Below are positions 13,908 to 19,293 of a DNA stretch of 23,386 bases, in pieces. The translations under genes were made by a program, and so were the position numbers. This DNA comes from a virus, in IMG/VR virus record IMGVR_UViG_3300033388_001731, positions 1 through 23,386 of that record; one strand, 5' to 3'. The notes under the pieces are model-generated. The model was not told the origin of the DNA, did no database searches, and saw nothing but the letters and a program-made list of their open reading frames with translations. Within the stretch, counting starts at the first letter, position 1; each line of letters starts with the position of its first letter.

Positions 13908-14106
13908 CAAAAACAGCCTACTTAGAGGTGTAGATAAAGATGGGAATGAATGGTTAGATCAGGATTTATACATAGATTTATATGCAGATAAATTAGCTGC
14001 TGATCTTTTTGAAGAACAAATGATAACTGTAAGAGAGGCTTATTCTTTGGGGAAAGCTTTTAAAAGGTTTTTACACGACCAATTAAATGATAAGCTAAAA
14101 AGATAA
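13876..14106 (+). CDS. Hypothetical protein in chaperonin operon, 76 aa
   Basis: Not recognised. It starts with a polar, mildly basic stretch, then a DKDGNEWLDQDLYIDLYADK segment (20-39), then helices ending KAFKRFLHDQLNDKLKR. It sits between groEL and groES, two bp before the groES ATG, so it is co-expressed with the chaperonins. It might be a chaperonin substrate or accessory factor, but this rests on location only. Confidence 0.6.
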   Translation: MKVNSRTQQFSKNSLLRGVDKDGNEWLDQDLYIDLYADKLAADLFEEQMITVREAYSLGKAFKRFLHDQLNDKLKR

Positions 14107-14107
14107 T

Positions 14108-14365
14108 ATGATAGCAATAGGAAAGAATGTTATAATACAACCAATAGAAGAAGAGTTAAAAACACAGTCTGGGCTTTTACTAACTGCGGCTGATGTAGGA
14201 GAGTTTAGATATAAAAAAGGTAAAGTAATAAAACAAGGAACAGATGTTCAAGCGATCAAAGCAAACGACATTATCTATTATGACAAGTCTGCTGGCTTCA
14301 GCCTTCTTATCAATAATACTTCTTACACTATTATTACTGAGAGAGATATCGTTGTTGTTTTATAA
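14108..14365 (+). CDS. groES: Phage-encoded co-chaperonin GroES (Cpn10), short form
   Basis: The 85-residue protein fits GroES: an N-terminal strand IAIGKNVIIQPIEEE, a mobile-loop region with SGLLLT at 21-26 (E. coli GGIVLT), then KGKVIKQG, then KANDIIYYDKSAGF (51-64, E. coli KVGDIVIFNDGYGV) and the closing TIITERDIVVVL. Between KVIKQG and the KANDII strand, about nine residues are missing relative to E. coli GroES. That segment is the roof beta-hairpin, also absent in phage T4 gp31. It would cap the phage GroEL ring or the host one. The 3' end overlaps the minus-strand regulator gene by 32 bp. Confidence 0.92.
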   Translation: MIAIGKNVIIQPIEEELKTQSGLLLTAADVGEFRYKKGKVIKQGTDVQAIKANDIIYYDKSAGFSLLINNTSYTIITERDIVVVL

Positions 14366-14771
14366 ATTCATTAAGTTTCTTTATAGAATTTCTGTAAAGC
14401 TTGTCAGTATAAGAAGCATCTTTTCTAAATAAAGGATTTAATTGAGCTGTTTCAGATATTTCTTCCCCATTTAATTTACGATATATTGTTCTGGCTATAG
14501 TTTTGCCTTTGTGAGACAATTCATATAATGTAGTATGCTTTCCATATCCTTTTCTCCAAACCTGAATATACTTATCTCTAAGTAAATTATCAAACCTTTT
14601 CTCATTCCATGACATAAGCTCTTCAAATTCCTTGAATTTTGTTTTATTAAAGTAGTCTTCACTGTATAAAAAGAGTATCATATCTATATCAGGAGTGCCA
14701 ATATTGTATTTGGCCTTAACCCAATAGCGAATAACTCTCCAATACTTGAGGTAATCGTGGGAATATTTCAT
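14334..14771 (-). CDS. Winged-helix DNA-binding protein (candidate regulator), minus strand
   Basis: This 145-residue protein is the only clear minus-strand gene in the right arm. The region LMSWNEKRFDNLLRDKYIQVWRK (52-74) followed by GKHTTLYELSHKGKTIARTIYRKLNG (77-102) fits a MarR-like winged helix: a recognition helix, a wing with Y/K residues, then the long C-terminal helix. The N-terminus has a dimer-like helix, DYLKYWRVIRYWVKAKYN. It is convergent with groES and divergent from the gene at 14807, with only 35 bp between the two start codons and a TATCTTTG promoter box inside that gap. I infer a transcription regulator of the right arm, possibly autoregulated. Confidence 0.6.
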   Translation of the reverse strand: MKYSHDYLKYWRVIRYWVKAKYNIGTPDIDMILFLYSEDYFNKTKFKEFEELMSWNEKRFDNLLRDKYIQVWRKGYGKHTTLYELSHKGKTIARTIYRKLNGEEISETAQLNPLFRKDASYTDKLYRNSIKKLNEFIKQQRYLSQ

Positions 14772-14784
14772 TTAATTTAATTAT

Positions 14785-14792
14785 TATCTTTG
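14785..14792 (+). promoter_or_regulatory. Candidate promoter -7 box (TATCTTTG)
   Basis: This perfect TAnnTTTG octamer is 22 bp from the ATG at 14807 and lies in the 35-bp divergent gap with the wHTH gene. The preceding TTAATTAT is shared with the box at 16501. A protein bound here could act on both genes. Confidence 0.55.
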
Positions 14793-14806
14793 TAAAAATA
14801 CAAAAA

Positions 14807-15010
14807 ATGGAAATAGTAAAAGGATCACAAGAGTATTATGATTATGTTGCTCAGTATATGATTCCAAATGGTGAAGAGCTTTATGAAATCTTTTCTCTTG
14901 ACGTAGACTTGTTTGTAGATATGGTAGATTCAGATACATCATATACGTTTACAGATGAAGAGGTAGCTTTAAGCATGGAGAAAAACGGAGACACACTAAT
15001 AATACCATAA
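14807..15010 (+). CDS. Hypothetical acidic protein, 67 aa
   Basis: Not recognised. The protein is acidic (rich in D and E) with a helix NGEELYEIFSLDVDLFVDMV (21-40) and a TFTDEEVALSME segment. It is the first gene after the divergent promoter region. It is followed by the candidate spanin pair after 4 bp, so all three probably share a transcript. Confidence 0.55.
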   Translation: MEIVKGSQEYYDYVAQYMIPNGEELYEIFSLDVDLFVDMVDSDTSYTFTDEEVALSMEKNGDTLIIP

Positions 15011-15014
15011 ATAC

Positions 15015-15230
15015 ATGAAATCTCCTATAGATTTTAAAGACTTTGCTGCAAATCCTATAATAGGAGTTCTATTCTTTTGCCTTATTGCTATTGGATATTT
15101 ATATATTGATAATAAAACTACGTTAACTAATCAAATAAAAGCATTACAAGAAGAAGTAATAACATTAAGAAGTGACTATAAAAAGTTAAATGATAAATTT
15201 ATAGAAACACTACAAGAAATAAATGAATAG
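15015..15230 (+). CDS. Membrane-anchored coiled-coil protein (candidate inner-membrane spanin)
   Basis: The 71-residue protein has a single N-terminal membrane segment (about 14-31, PIIGVLFFCLIAIGYLYI) followed by a coiled coil (35-70, LTNQIKALQEEVITLRSDYK). That is the layout of an i-spanin: type II anchor plus periplasmic coiled coil. It overlaps by 8 bp the start of a lipoprotein gene, the classic arrangement for a two-component spanin. It could also be a generic membrane-tethered structural factor, since no sequence family is recognised. Confidence 0.5.
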   Translation: MKSPIDFKDFAANPIIGVLFFCLIAIGYLYIDNKTTLTNQIKALQEEVITLRSDYKKLNDKFIETLQEINE

Positions 15231-15648
15231 GTTTGTATATATATTATTAATTACAGTATTATCTTGTTCTCAACCAGAAACATTACCAGAACCAGAAGAT
15301 TTTAATATTATTAACGTAGATAGTTTGGCAGATGTTACAATAAATAAAGTAAATAGTCAAAAAAAACAAAAAATCTTGCTGGAGCAAGATTTATGGAGGA
15401 AGAAAAGAGATATTAAAAAAATTGAAAAGAAATATACGGACAGTATATACGAATTAAATAATTTAAAATTAATTACCTCAGACAGTATAGTTGTTGATTA
15501 TAAGATAGTTGTAACTCAAGTAGTAGACTCTGTAAGAATCGCTGTTTCTGATTCATTATGTAAGGTTTGTTTAGCAAGACAAGAGAAAAAAGAAAATAGT
15601 TTAGTAAACAAAGCGTTTAGATGGCTACAAAAAAATATTGAAATTTAA
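15223..15648 (+). CDS. Lipoprotein (candidate outer-membrane spanin)
   Basis: The 141-residue protein begins with a short signal sequence, MNRFVYILLITVLSC, with a lipobox-like VLSC and lipidation cysteine at C15. Mature residues are Q/P/E-rich, followed by a long helix (VNSQKKQKILLEQDLWRKKR near 43-62) and a second region that includes C113 and C116. It overlaps the membrane coiled-coil gene by 8 bp. A lipoprotein following an i-spanin-like gene points to an o-spanin that helps disrupt the outer membrane at lysis, although o-spanins are usually shorter. Bacteroidetes spanins are poorly known. Confidence 0.55.
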   Translation: MNRFVYILLITVLSCSQPETLPEPEDFNIINVDSLADVTINKVNSQKKQKILLEQDLWRKKRDIKKIEKKYTDSIYELNNLKLITSDSIVVDYKIVVTQVVDSVRIAVSDSLCKVCLARQEKKENSLVNKAFRWLQKNIEI

Positions 15649-15649
15649 T

Positions 15650-15657
15650 TATCTTTG
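15650..15657 (+). promoter_or_regulatory. Candidate promoter -7 box (TATCTTTG)
   Basis: This perfect TAnnTTTG octamer, preceded by TTTAAT, lies directly after the lipoprotein stop and 26 bp before the ATG at 15676. It would start transcription of the small basic-protein cluster. Confidence 0.5.
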
Positions 15658-15675
15658 TTTAATTAAATAAATACA

Positions 15676-15834
15676 ATGGCAAAAAAAGGCAGAACAAAAA
15701 GTAAAGGAAATAAAATATGTGCAGCAGGTATTGCGTGGGCTAAAAGAACTTTTGATACTTATCCAAGTGCATATGCTAACATGGCTGCAAGTAAATATTG
15801 TAAAGACCCTAACTACGCAAAAAAATCAAAATGA
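15676..15834 (+). CDS. Small basic Cys-containing protein, 52 aa
   Basis: The peptide MAKKGRTKSKGNKICAAGIA is followed by WAKRTFDTYPSAYANMAASK and a YCKDPNY segment. The K-I-C-x-A-G-x-x-WAKRTFD-x-YPSAYANMAASKYC pattern recurs in short basic proteins of marine phages, as far as I know without an assigned function. Two cysteines (C15 and C42) may form a metal site or disulfide. It is the first member of the small basic cluster and overlaps the next start by 4 bp (ATGA). Confidence 0.6.
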   Translation: MAKKGRTKSKGNKICAAGIAWAKRTFDTYPSAYANMAASKYCKDPNYAKKSK

Positions 15835-15962
15835 TAGATAAGAATAAGTTAAAAAAAATAGCTTCAGAGCTTAAAAAAGCTTCTGCTATGCATAAAGGAC
15901 AGGCAGCAAGAATTGATAAGATGTTAATGTCCATGAAATCTAAGCCAAAGAAGAAGAAGTAA
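15831..15962 (+). CDS. Small lysine-rich protein, 43 aa
   Basis: The start overlaps the stop of the 52-aa gene (ATGA) and the stop overlaps the next start (TAATG), so it is chained by coupled translation. The peptide is almost all helix (NKLKKIASELKKASAMHKGQ) and ends KSKPKKKK. It is very basic and could bind nucleic acid. It is unrecognised, but the chain geometry strongly supports it being real. Confidence 0.55.
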   Translation: MIDKNKLKKIASELKKASAMHKGQAARIDKMLMSMKSKPKKKK

Positions 15963-16192
15963 TGGGTGCTTTAAAGAACTGGGTAAAACAAAAATGGGTT
16001 CGCATAGGTACAGACGGTAAAATAAAAGGACCATGCGGTACATCAAAAAATAAAAAAAAGCCAGACAGATGTCTGCCTTTAGCTAAAGCTCGTTCTTTGT
16101 CAAAAAGACAATTAGCTGCAACAGCAAGGAAAAAAAAGAAGTCAAACAAAACAGTAGTTAGTAATACTAAAGACGCAAAAGTAAGATCATAA
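15962..16192 (+). CDS. Small basic protein with KWV-x-IG and GPCG motifs (DUF5872-like)
   Basis: The 76-residue protein has ALKNWVKQKWVRIGTDGKIK (3-22) followed by GPCGTSKNKKKPDRCLPLAK (23-42) and a strongly basic helical tail ending TKDAKVRS. The order W-x-x-x-KWV-x-IG, then GPCG, then K..P.C.P matches a family I know from marine phages and giant viruses (I believe DUF5872, uncertain). Cysteines C25 and C37 are probably a structural pair. Its role is unknown. Confidence 0.65.
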   Translation: MGALKNWVKQKWVRIGTDGKIKGPCGTSKNKKKPDRCLPLAKARSLSKRQLAATARKKKKSNKTVVSNTKDAKVRS

Positions 16193-16488
16193 TGGCAACC
16201 AGAGGAAGAACTAAAAAAGGGCAAATAAGAAGGACTACTGGTAAAGGTGGGAACTATAGATCTACAAAGTCAGGAGCAGGAATGACTGAAAAAGGAGTAA
16301 AGGCATATAGAAGAGCCAACCCTGGTAGTAAATTAAAAACAGCGGTAACAGAAAAAAACCCTACGGGTAAAAGAGCATCAAGAAGAAAGTCATTCTGTGC
16401 AAGAATGAAAGGAATGAAGGGTCCATTAAAAGACAAAAAAGGAAGACCAACAAGAAAAGCTATGGCTTTAAGACGTTGGAGATGCTAA
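16192..16488 (+). CDS. Basic protein with RRKSFCARMKGMKGP motif (DUF6321-like)
   Basis: The 98-residue protein is strongly basic. GAGMTEKGVKAYRRANPGSK lies at 28-47, and the diagnostic stretch TEKNPTGKRASRRKSFCARM is at 53-72, followed by KGMKGPLKDKKGRPTRKA and an RRWRC end. This arrangement is the one I know as DUF6321, a phage and algal-virus family of unknown function. The start overlaps the preceding stop by one base (TAATG). The basic, compact nature suggests a nucleic-acid or virion-internal role; that is inference. Confidence 0.65.
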   Translation: MATRGRTKKGQIRRTTGKGGNYRSTKSGAGMTEKGVKAYRRANPGSKLKTAVTEKNPTGKRASRRKSFCARMKGMKGPLKDKKGRPTRKAMALRRWRC

Positions 16489-16500
16489 TAAATTAATTAT

Positions 16501-16508
16501 TATATTTG
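16501..16508 (+). promoter_or_regulatory. Candidate promoter -7 box (TATATTTG), possibly leaderless
   Basis: This perfect TAnnTTTG octamer ends only 4 bp before an ATG at 16513. If transcription begins about 7 bases downstream, the mRNA would be leaderless or start at M4 (16522). It shares TTAATTATTAT upstream with the box at 14785. Confidence 0.5.
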
Positions 16509-16512
16509 CACT

Positions 16513-16686
16513 ATGGGAAAAATGAATAAAAAAGATTACAACAGTATTAATTTCAAAAATAAAGATATTGATAGGTTGTCGGCAGGACAGAAAAAAATAG
16601 CTGGTATGACACCGCCATTTAATAAAATTACTGGTAGTGACTTTACAGCACTAAGAAATAAAAGAAATAAAAATAAAAAAGCTTAA
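16513..16686 (+). CDS. Small basic protein, 57 aa
   Basis: This helical basic peptide (KDYNSINFKNKDIDRLSAGQ, then a TPPFNKITGSDF loop) ends in RNKRNKNKKA. The true start may be the second Met (16522) because the -7 box at 16501-16508 is so close. It belongs to the small basic cluster. The ordering 'LSAGQKKIAGMTPPFNKITG..DF..LR' resembles a recurring short phage protein that I cannot name. Confidence 0.5.
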   Translation: MGKMNKKDYNSINFKNKDIDRLSAGQKKIAGMTPPFNKITGSDFTALRNKRNKNKKA

Positions 16687-16688
16687 CT

Positions 16689-16859
16689 ATGCCAACAGTA
16701 ACTCATAAATGCCCAATGACGGGTAAGAAAATGAAAAGAACTTTTCCATACAATGCAGTAGGAAAAGCACAAGCAGTAGAATATGCCAAAACTATGAATG
16801 GTTCTATAAAGAACAATCCTGGTTATGGTATGGAGAAGAAAACTAATTCAGGTTATTAA
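16689..16859 (+). CDS. Small basic protein, 56 aa
   Basis: The start follows the previous stop by two bases. The core HKCPMTGKKMKRTFPYNAVG (6-25) runs into KAQAVEYAKTMNG. The 'MTGKKM..FPY...GKAQA..YAK' pattern is common in very short phage proteins of unknown function. A single cysteine lies at residue 8. It could be a virion-internal or scaffold-associated peptide. Confidence 0.55.
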   Translation: MPTVTHKCPMTGKKMKRTFPYNAVGKAQAVEYAKTMNGSIKNNPGYGMEKKTNSGY

Positions 16860-16876
16860 TATTAAAAATAAAAAAA

Positions 16877-17071
16877 ATGAAACAAGGATACAACGATAGA
16901 TTAGACGAATCTTTAGGAATGAGAAACGGAAAGAAGTCTCAATCAATGAAAGACAGAAGAGATGAGTCAAAAGCTATGTCAAAGAAGATGTATGGTCATG
17001 CATATGGTGCAGACAAGTCTATGTCATACAGACATTCTTCAACTTGGAAAACTCACGATCATTTAAAGTAA
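16877..17071 (+). CDS. Small basic protein with GYNDRLDESLGMR motif, 64 aa
   Basis: The peptide begins MKQGYNDRLDESLGMRNGKK and continues with a second DRRDESKAM copy and a HAYGADKSMSYRH segment. The repeated D-R-x-D-E-S pattern at 7-12 and 27-31 suggests an internal duplication. Short GYNDR-DES-GMR proteins recur in marine phages; the function is unknown. The stop overlaps the next start (TAATG). Confidence 0.6.
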   Translation: MKQGYNDRLDESLGMRNGKKSQSMKDRRDESKAMSKKMYGHAYGADKSMSYRHSSTWKTHDHLK

Positions 17072-17277
17072 TGGCAGGTCGTACAAAAAAGAAAGGAGCT
17101 TTTCCAGAAATAAAAAAAAGTAACCAAGGTAAATTTACATCTTGGGCAAAACGTAATGGTTTTAGTGACGCTTGCAGCGCAGCTAACGCTGTAATGAAAA
17201 ACACTAAAAAATATTCTGAGCCTGTTGTAAAGATGGCTAATTATGCTAAAAACTTTGGTTGTAAAACAAAAGCGTAA
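17071..17277 (+). CDS. Small basic protein with WAKRNGF / MANYAKNFG motifs, 68 aa
   Basis: I start at the ATG at 17071, which overlaps the previous stop as TAATG, rather than at 17044 inside the previous gene. The protein contains GKFTSWAKRNGFSDACSAAN (20-39) and KMANYAKNFGCK near the end. The 'GKFT.WAK..GF..V..AA..V..N...YS..VVKMANYAKNFG' pattern is a recurrent marine phage and giant-virus protein. Cysteines C35 and C64 are present. Function unknown. Confidence 0.65.
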   Translation: MAGRTKKKGAFPEIKKSNQGKFTSWAKRNGFSDACSAANAVMKNTKKYSEPVVKMANYAKNFGCKTKA

Positions 17278-17296
17278 TTAACTAAAATTAAATTCA

Positions 17297-17566
17297 ATGG
17301 CAAAAAAATCAAAAGGCAAAAGAAAAGACTTGCTTAAAAAAGACCCTAAGCAAAAAGAAAATTTAACTTACGAAAATAAAATTAAGGCAGATAAAACTGT
17401 CACAGGTAGAACAGTTGCTCCACCTCCTGAAATTATTGAAGAGTTAAAAAAGACTATTAAGGTTTTAAGCGAAAAAGAAAAAGAAAAAGTGCCTACAAAA
17501 ACATATACTACAAGCAGGCCAAGGACTGCTTTTAATATGAGAGAAAGGCACGATCAAACAAACTAA
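17297..17566 (+). CDS. Lysine-rich hypothetical protein, 89 aa
   Basis: The first 45 residues are a basic, probably disordered stretch (MAKKSKGKRKDLLKKDPKQK). A helix with a PPPEIIEELKKTIKVLSEKE segment (43-62) follows. A Thr/Arg-rich end (TYTTSRPRTAFNMRE) closes the protein. No family is recognised. The frame is intact and lies between two chained gene groups, with gaps of 19 bp upstream and 4 bp downstream. Confidence 0.55.
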   Translation: MAKKSKGKRKDLLKKDPKQKENLTYENKIKADKTVTGRTVAPPPEIIEELKKTIKVLSEKEKEKVPTKTYTTSRPRTAFNMRERHDQTN

Positions 17567-17570
17567 AAAT

Positions 17571-17690
17571 ATGAAAGAAAAATTAATATCTTTGTATTGT
17601 TATTTACAATGCAGCTGGAATGACTTAATGAGATTTTTAACTATGGACGTAGAGTGTTGTCCAAAAGACAAATGTTCATGCAAAATCTAA
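17571..17690 (+). CDS. Tiny cysteine-rich peptide, 39 aa
   Basis: The frame starts at 17571, five bases after the previous stop, and overlaps the next gene by 19 bp. Six cysteines (C10, C14, C29, C30, C35 and C37) are packed into 39 residues, with a CCPKDKCSC cluster near the end. A hydrophobic first half (LISLYCYLQCSW) could tether it to a membrane. It may be a small metal-binding or disulfide-rich factor. Supported only by the frame and cysteine density. Confidence 0.35.
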   Translation: MKEKLISLYCYLQCSWNDLMRFLTMDVECCPKDKCSCKI

Positions 17691-17848
17691 ACAAGTCAAG
17701 AGGGCTGGGAGATACTATTGCAAAAGTTACAAAAGCAACAGGGCTTGATAGAGTAGCAAAAACAATGGCAAAAGCAGCAGGTAAATCTGACTGCGGTTGT
17801 AATGAAAGAAGAGATACTTTAAATAGAGTATTTCCTTATAATAGATAA
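17672..17848 (+). CDS. Small protein with GLGDTIAKVTKATG motif, 58 aa
   Basis: I start at the ATG at 17672; an upstream GTG at 17654 would add six residues, and an ATG at 17678 is also possible. The helix region RGLGDTIAKVTKATGLDRVA is followed by a CGC cluster and an RVFPYNR end. 'GLGD.IAK.TKATG...V', then CGC.{1,3}R, then L...FPY is a family common in Bacteroidetes phages and prophages, of unknown function. It closes the small basic cluster just before the 243-aa structural protein. Confidence 0.6.
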   Translation: MFMQNLNKSRGLGDTIAKVTKATGLDRVAKTMAKAAGKSDCGCNERRDTLNRVFPYNR

Positions 17849-17876
17849 AGAGATTTTTAACCTCAAAATTTAAAAA

Positions 17877-18608
17877 ATGGCATACCCAAAAATTACGGTC
17901 AATACAGGATTAGTATTAGACCTTTTAGTAAAAAGCGATACAGTAGATATACCTTGGCCTGGAGCTCAAATAACAGGAACAGGAACTTTCTTAGACAGCG
18001 GAACAAACACAGGAACAAACAATAATCAATTAATAGACGCAGGAGCAACTTTTACTTCAGCTACAGCTCCTTTTCCAGTAGTTGTTGGTGATAAAGTATA
18101 TAATACAACAACACCAGGTAATGCTTTGGTAACTGGAGTAGCTGCAACAACATTAGATTTTGGTTCTAATATATTTCCAAATACTCCTGAAAATTATATA
18201 ATAACAAGACCAAATCATTTAATAGACACAACAGCAACATTTATAACTTCTGGAGTTAAGGCGGGAGATATTATATGGAATACATTAACTTTTACAGCGG
18301 CATATGTAATAACAGTAAATAATGAGGTAGATCTAACATTAAGCGCTGATCTTTTTGGAACTAATGTAACAGCTAATGATAACTACACTATTTTTACTGG
18401 ACAAGAAGGAGGGTTGAAATCTTCTGAAGGTTGTCTTTTATATGTAGGAGATTCTGCTCAAACAGGTGAAGATACAAGTGTTTTACCTGTAGGAAATAGC
18501 ACAGGAGTTTTATTTAAAAAATTCCCTACGGGACAATACTTACCCGTTCAAATTAAAAGACTTTACGCAACAGGGTCTAATGCTGACGGTTATTTAGCTA
18601 TTTGGTAA
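17877..18608 (+). CDS. Virion structural protein candidate (decoration or appendage), 243 aa
   Basis: The protein is Thr/Gly/Asn-rich and beta-rich throughout, with alternating strand-loop segments (ITGTGTFLDSGTNTGTNNNQ) and no signal peptide or catalytic motif. A repeated I-D-(A/T)-(G/T)-ATF-x-S pattern near 53-61 and 117-125 suggests duplicated subdomains. The end, LPVQIKRLYATGSNADGYLA, resembles the closing strands of phage head decoration or tail proteins. It follows the small basic cluster and precedes the lysis genes, so it is probably a virion component. The exact place in the particle is unknown. Confidence 0.55.
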   Translation: MAYPKITVNTGLVLDLLVKSDTVDIPWPGAQITGTGTFLDSGTNTGTNNNQLIDAGATFTSATAPFPVVVGDKVYNTTTPGNALVTGVAATTLDFGSNIFPNTPENYIITRPNHLIDTTATFITSGVKAGDIIWNTLTFTAAYVITVNNEVDLTLSADLFGTNVTANDNYTIFTGQEGGLKSSEGCLLYVGDSAQTGEDTSVLPVGNSTGVLFKKFPTGQYLPVQIKRLYATGSNADGYLAIW

Positions 18609-18609
18609 T

Positions 18610-18876
18610 ATGACTATTATCTCTGAAGATACAAAAGTTAGTTTAAGTCCTAAAAACTTTATTACTATTATTGTATTAATTGCAAGTTTTGTAGGTATGT
18701 ATTATACATTACAAGCAGACATTCAAGAAGCAAGAGAATTACCAGAGCCAACTCAGGTTCCTACTGAACAAATGATACAAATTCAAAAAGAGTTAACTTT
18801 TATTAAAACAGAAATGTTAGAGATGAAAGAAACTCTTAACAGATTAGACGATAGAATTTATAGTTTAAAAAAGTAA
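18610..18876 (+). CDS. Membrane-anchored coiled-coil protein beside lysis genes, 88 aa
   Basis: One membrane segment (about 17-34, FITIIVLIASFVGMYYTL) is followed by a proline-rich hinge (ELPEPTQVPTE) and a coiled coil (56-86, MIQIQKELTFIKTEMLEMKE). It lies one base after the structural-protein stop and four before the amidase. It resembles a lysis-cassette accessory: a second i-spanin-like or holin/antiholin-like candidate. Similar short phage proteins with a 'GMYYTLQADI..A.ELP' stretch occur widely, without defined function. Confidence 0.55.
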   Translation: MTIISEDTKVSLSPKNFITIIVLIASFVGMYYTLQADIQEARELPEPTQVPTEQMIQIQKELTFIKTEMLEMKETLNRLDDRIYSLKK

Positions 18877-18879
18877 ACC

Positions 18880-19293
18880 ATGAGAACAATAAGAAAAATT
18901 ATTGTTCACTGTTCTGCTACACCAAGAAACAAAGACTTTTCGGCTGAAGATATTAGAGACTGGCACGTAAAAGGAAATGGTTGGGACGATATAGGATACC
19001 ACTATGTTATTAGACTTGATGGATCTATGGAGTATGGAAGAATGGTGGATAAGTATGGGGCTCATGTTAGTGGGCATAATTATGATAGTTTAGGTATTTG
19101 TTACATTGGAGGAATGGATAAAGAAATGACAGAATGGGAAGATACCAGAACAGAAGAACAAAAAGAATCTTTAATTATGTTGCTTAAGACTTTAAAAAAG
19201 TTTCACCCAGAAGCAGTTGTATATGGACATAGAGATTTTTCAACTAAAGCTTGTCCAAGCTTTGATGCAAAAAAAGAATATAAAGACATATGA
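18880..19293 (+). CDS. Endolysin: N-acetylmuramoyl-L-alanine amidase (Amidase_2)
   Basis: The 137-residue protein is a compact Amidase_2 (T7-lysozyme-like). Catalytic and zinc residues are visible: H10 in IIVHCSAT, Y40 and H41 in GYHYVI, H117 in VVYGHRDF, K123 and C125 in STKACPSFD. These positions parallel T7 lysozyme H17, Y46, H122, K128 and C130. It cleaves the amide bond between N-acetylmuramic acid and L-alanine. No signal peptide is present, so it needs the holin for release, and the holin-like gene overlaps it by 4 bp (ATGA). Confidence 0.93.
   Translation: MRTIRKIIVHCSATPRNKDFSAEDIRDWHVKGNGWDDIGYHYVIRLDGSMEYGRMVDKYGAHVSGHNYDSLGICYIGGMDKEMTEWEDTRTEEQKESLIMLLKTLKKFHPEAVVYGHRDFSTKACPSFDAKKEYKDI

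Noticed and set aside
17044-17070. Upstream start at 17044 for the 68-aa protein
   Set aside because: It overlaps the preceding gene by 28 bp, while the ATG at 17071 forms the TAATG junction seen elsewhere in the cluster.
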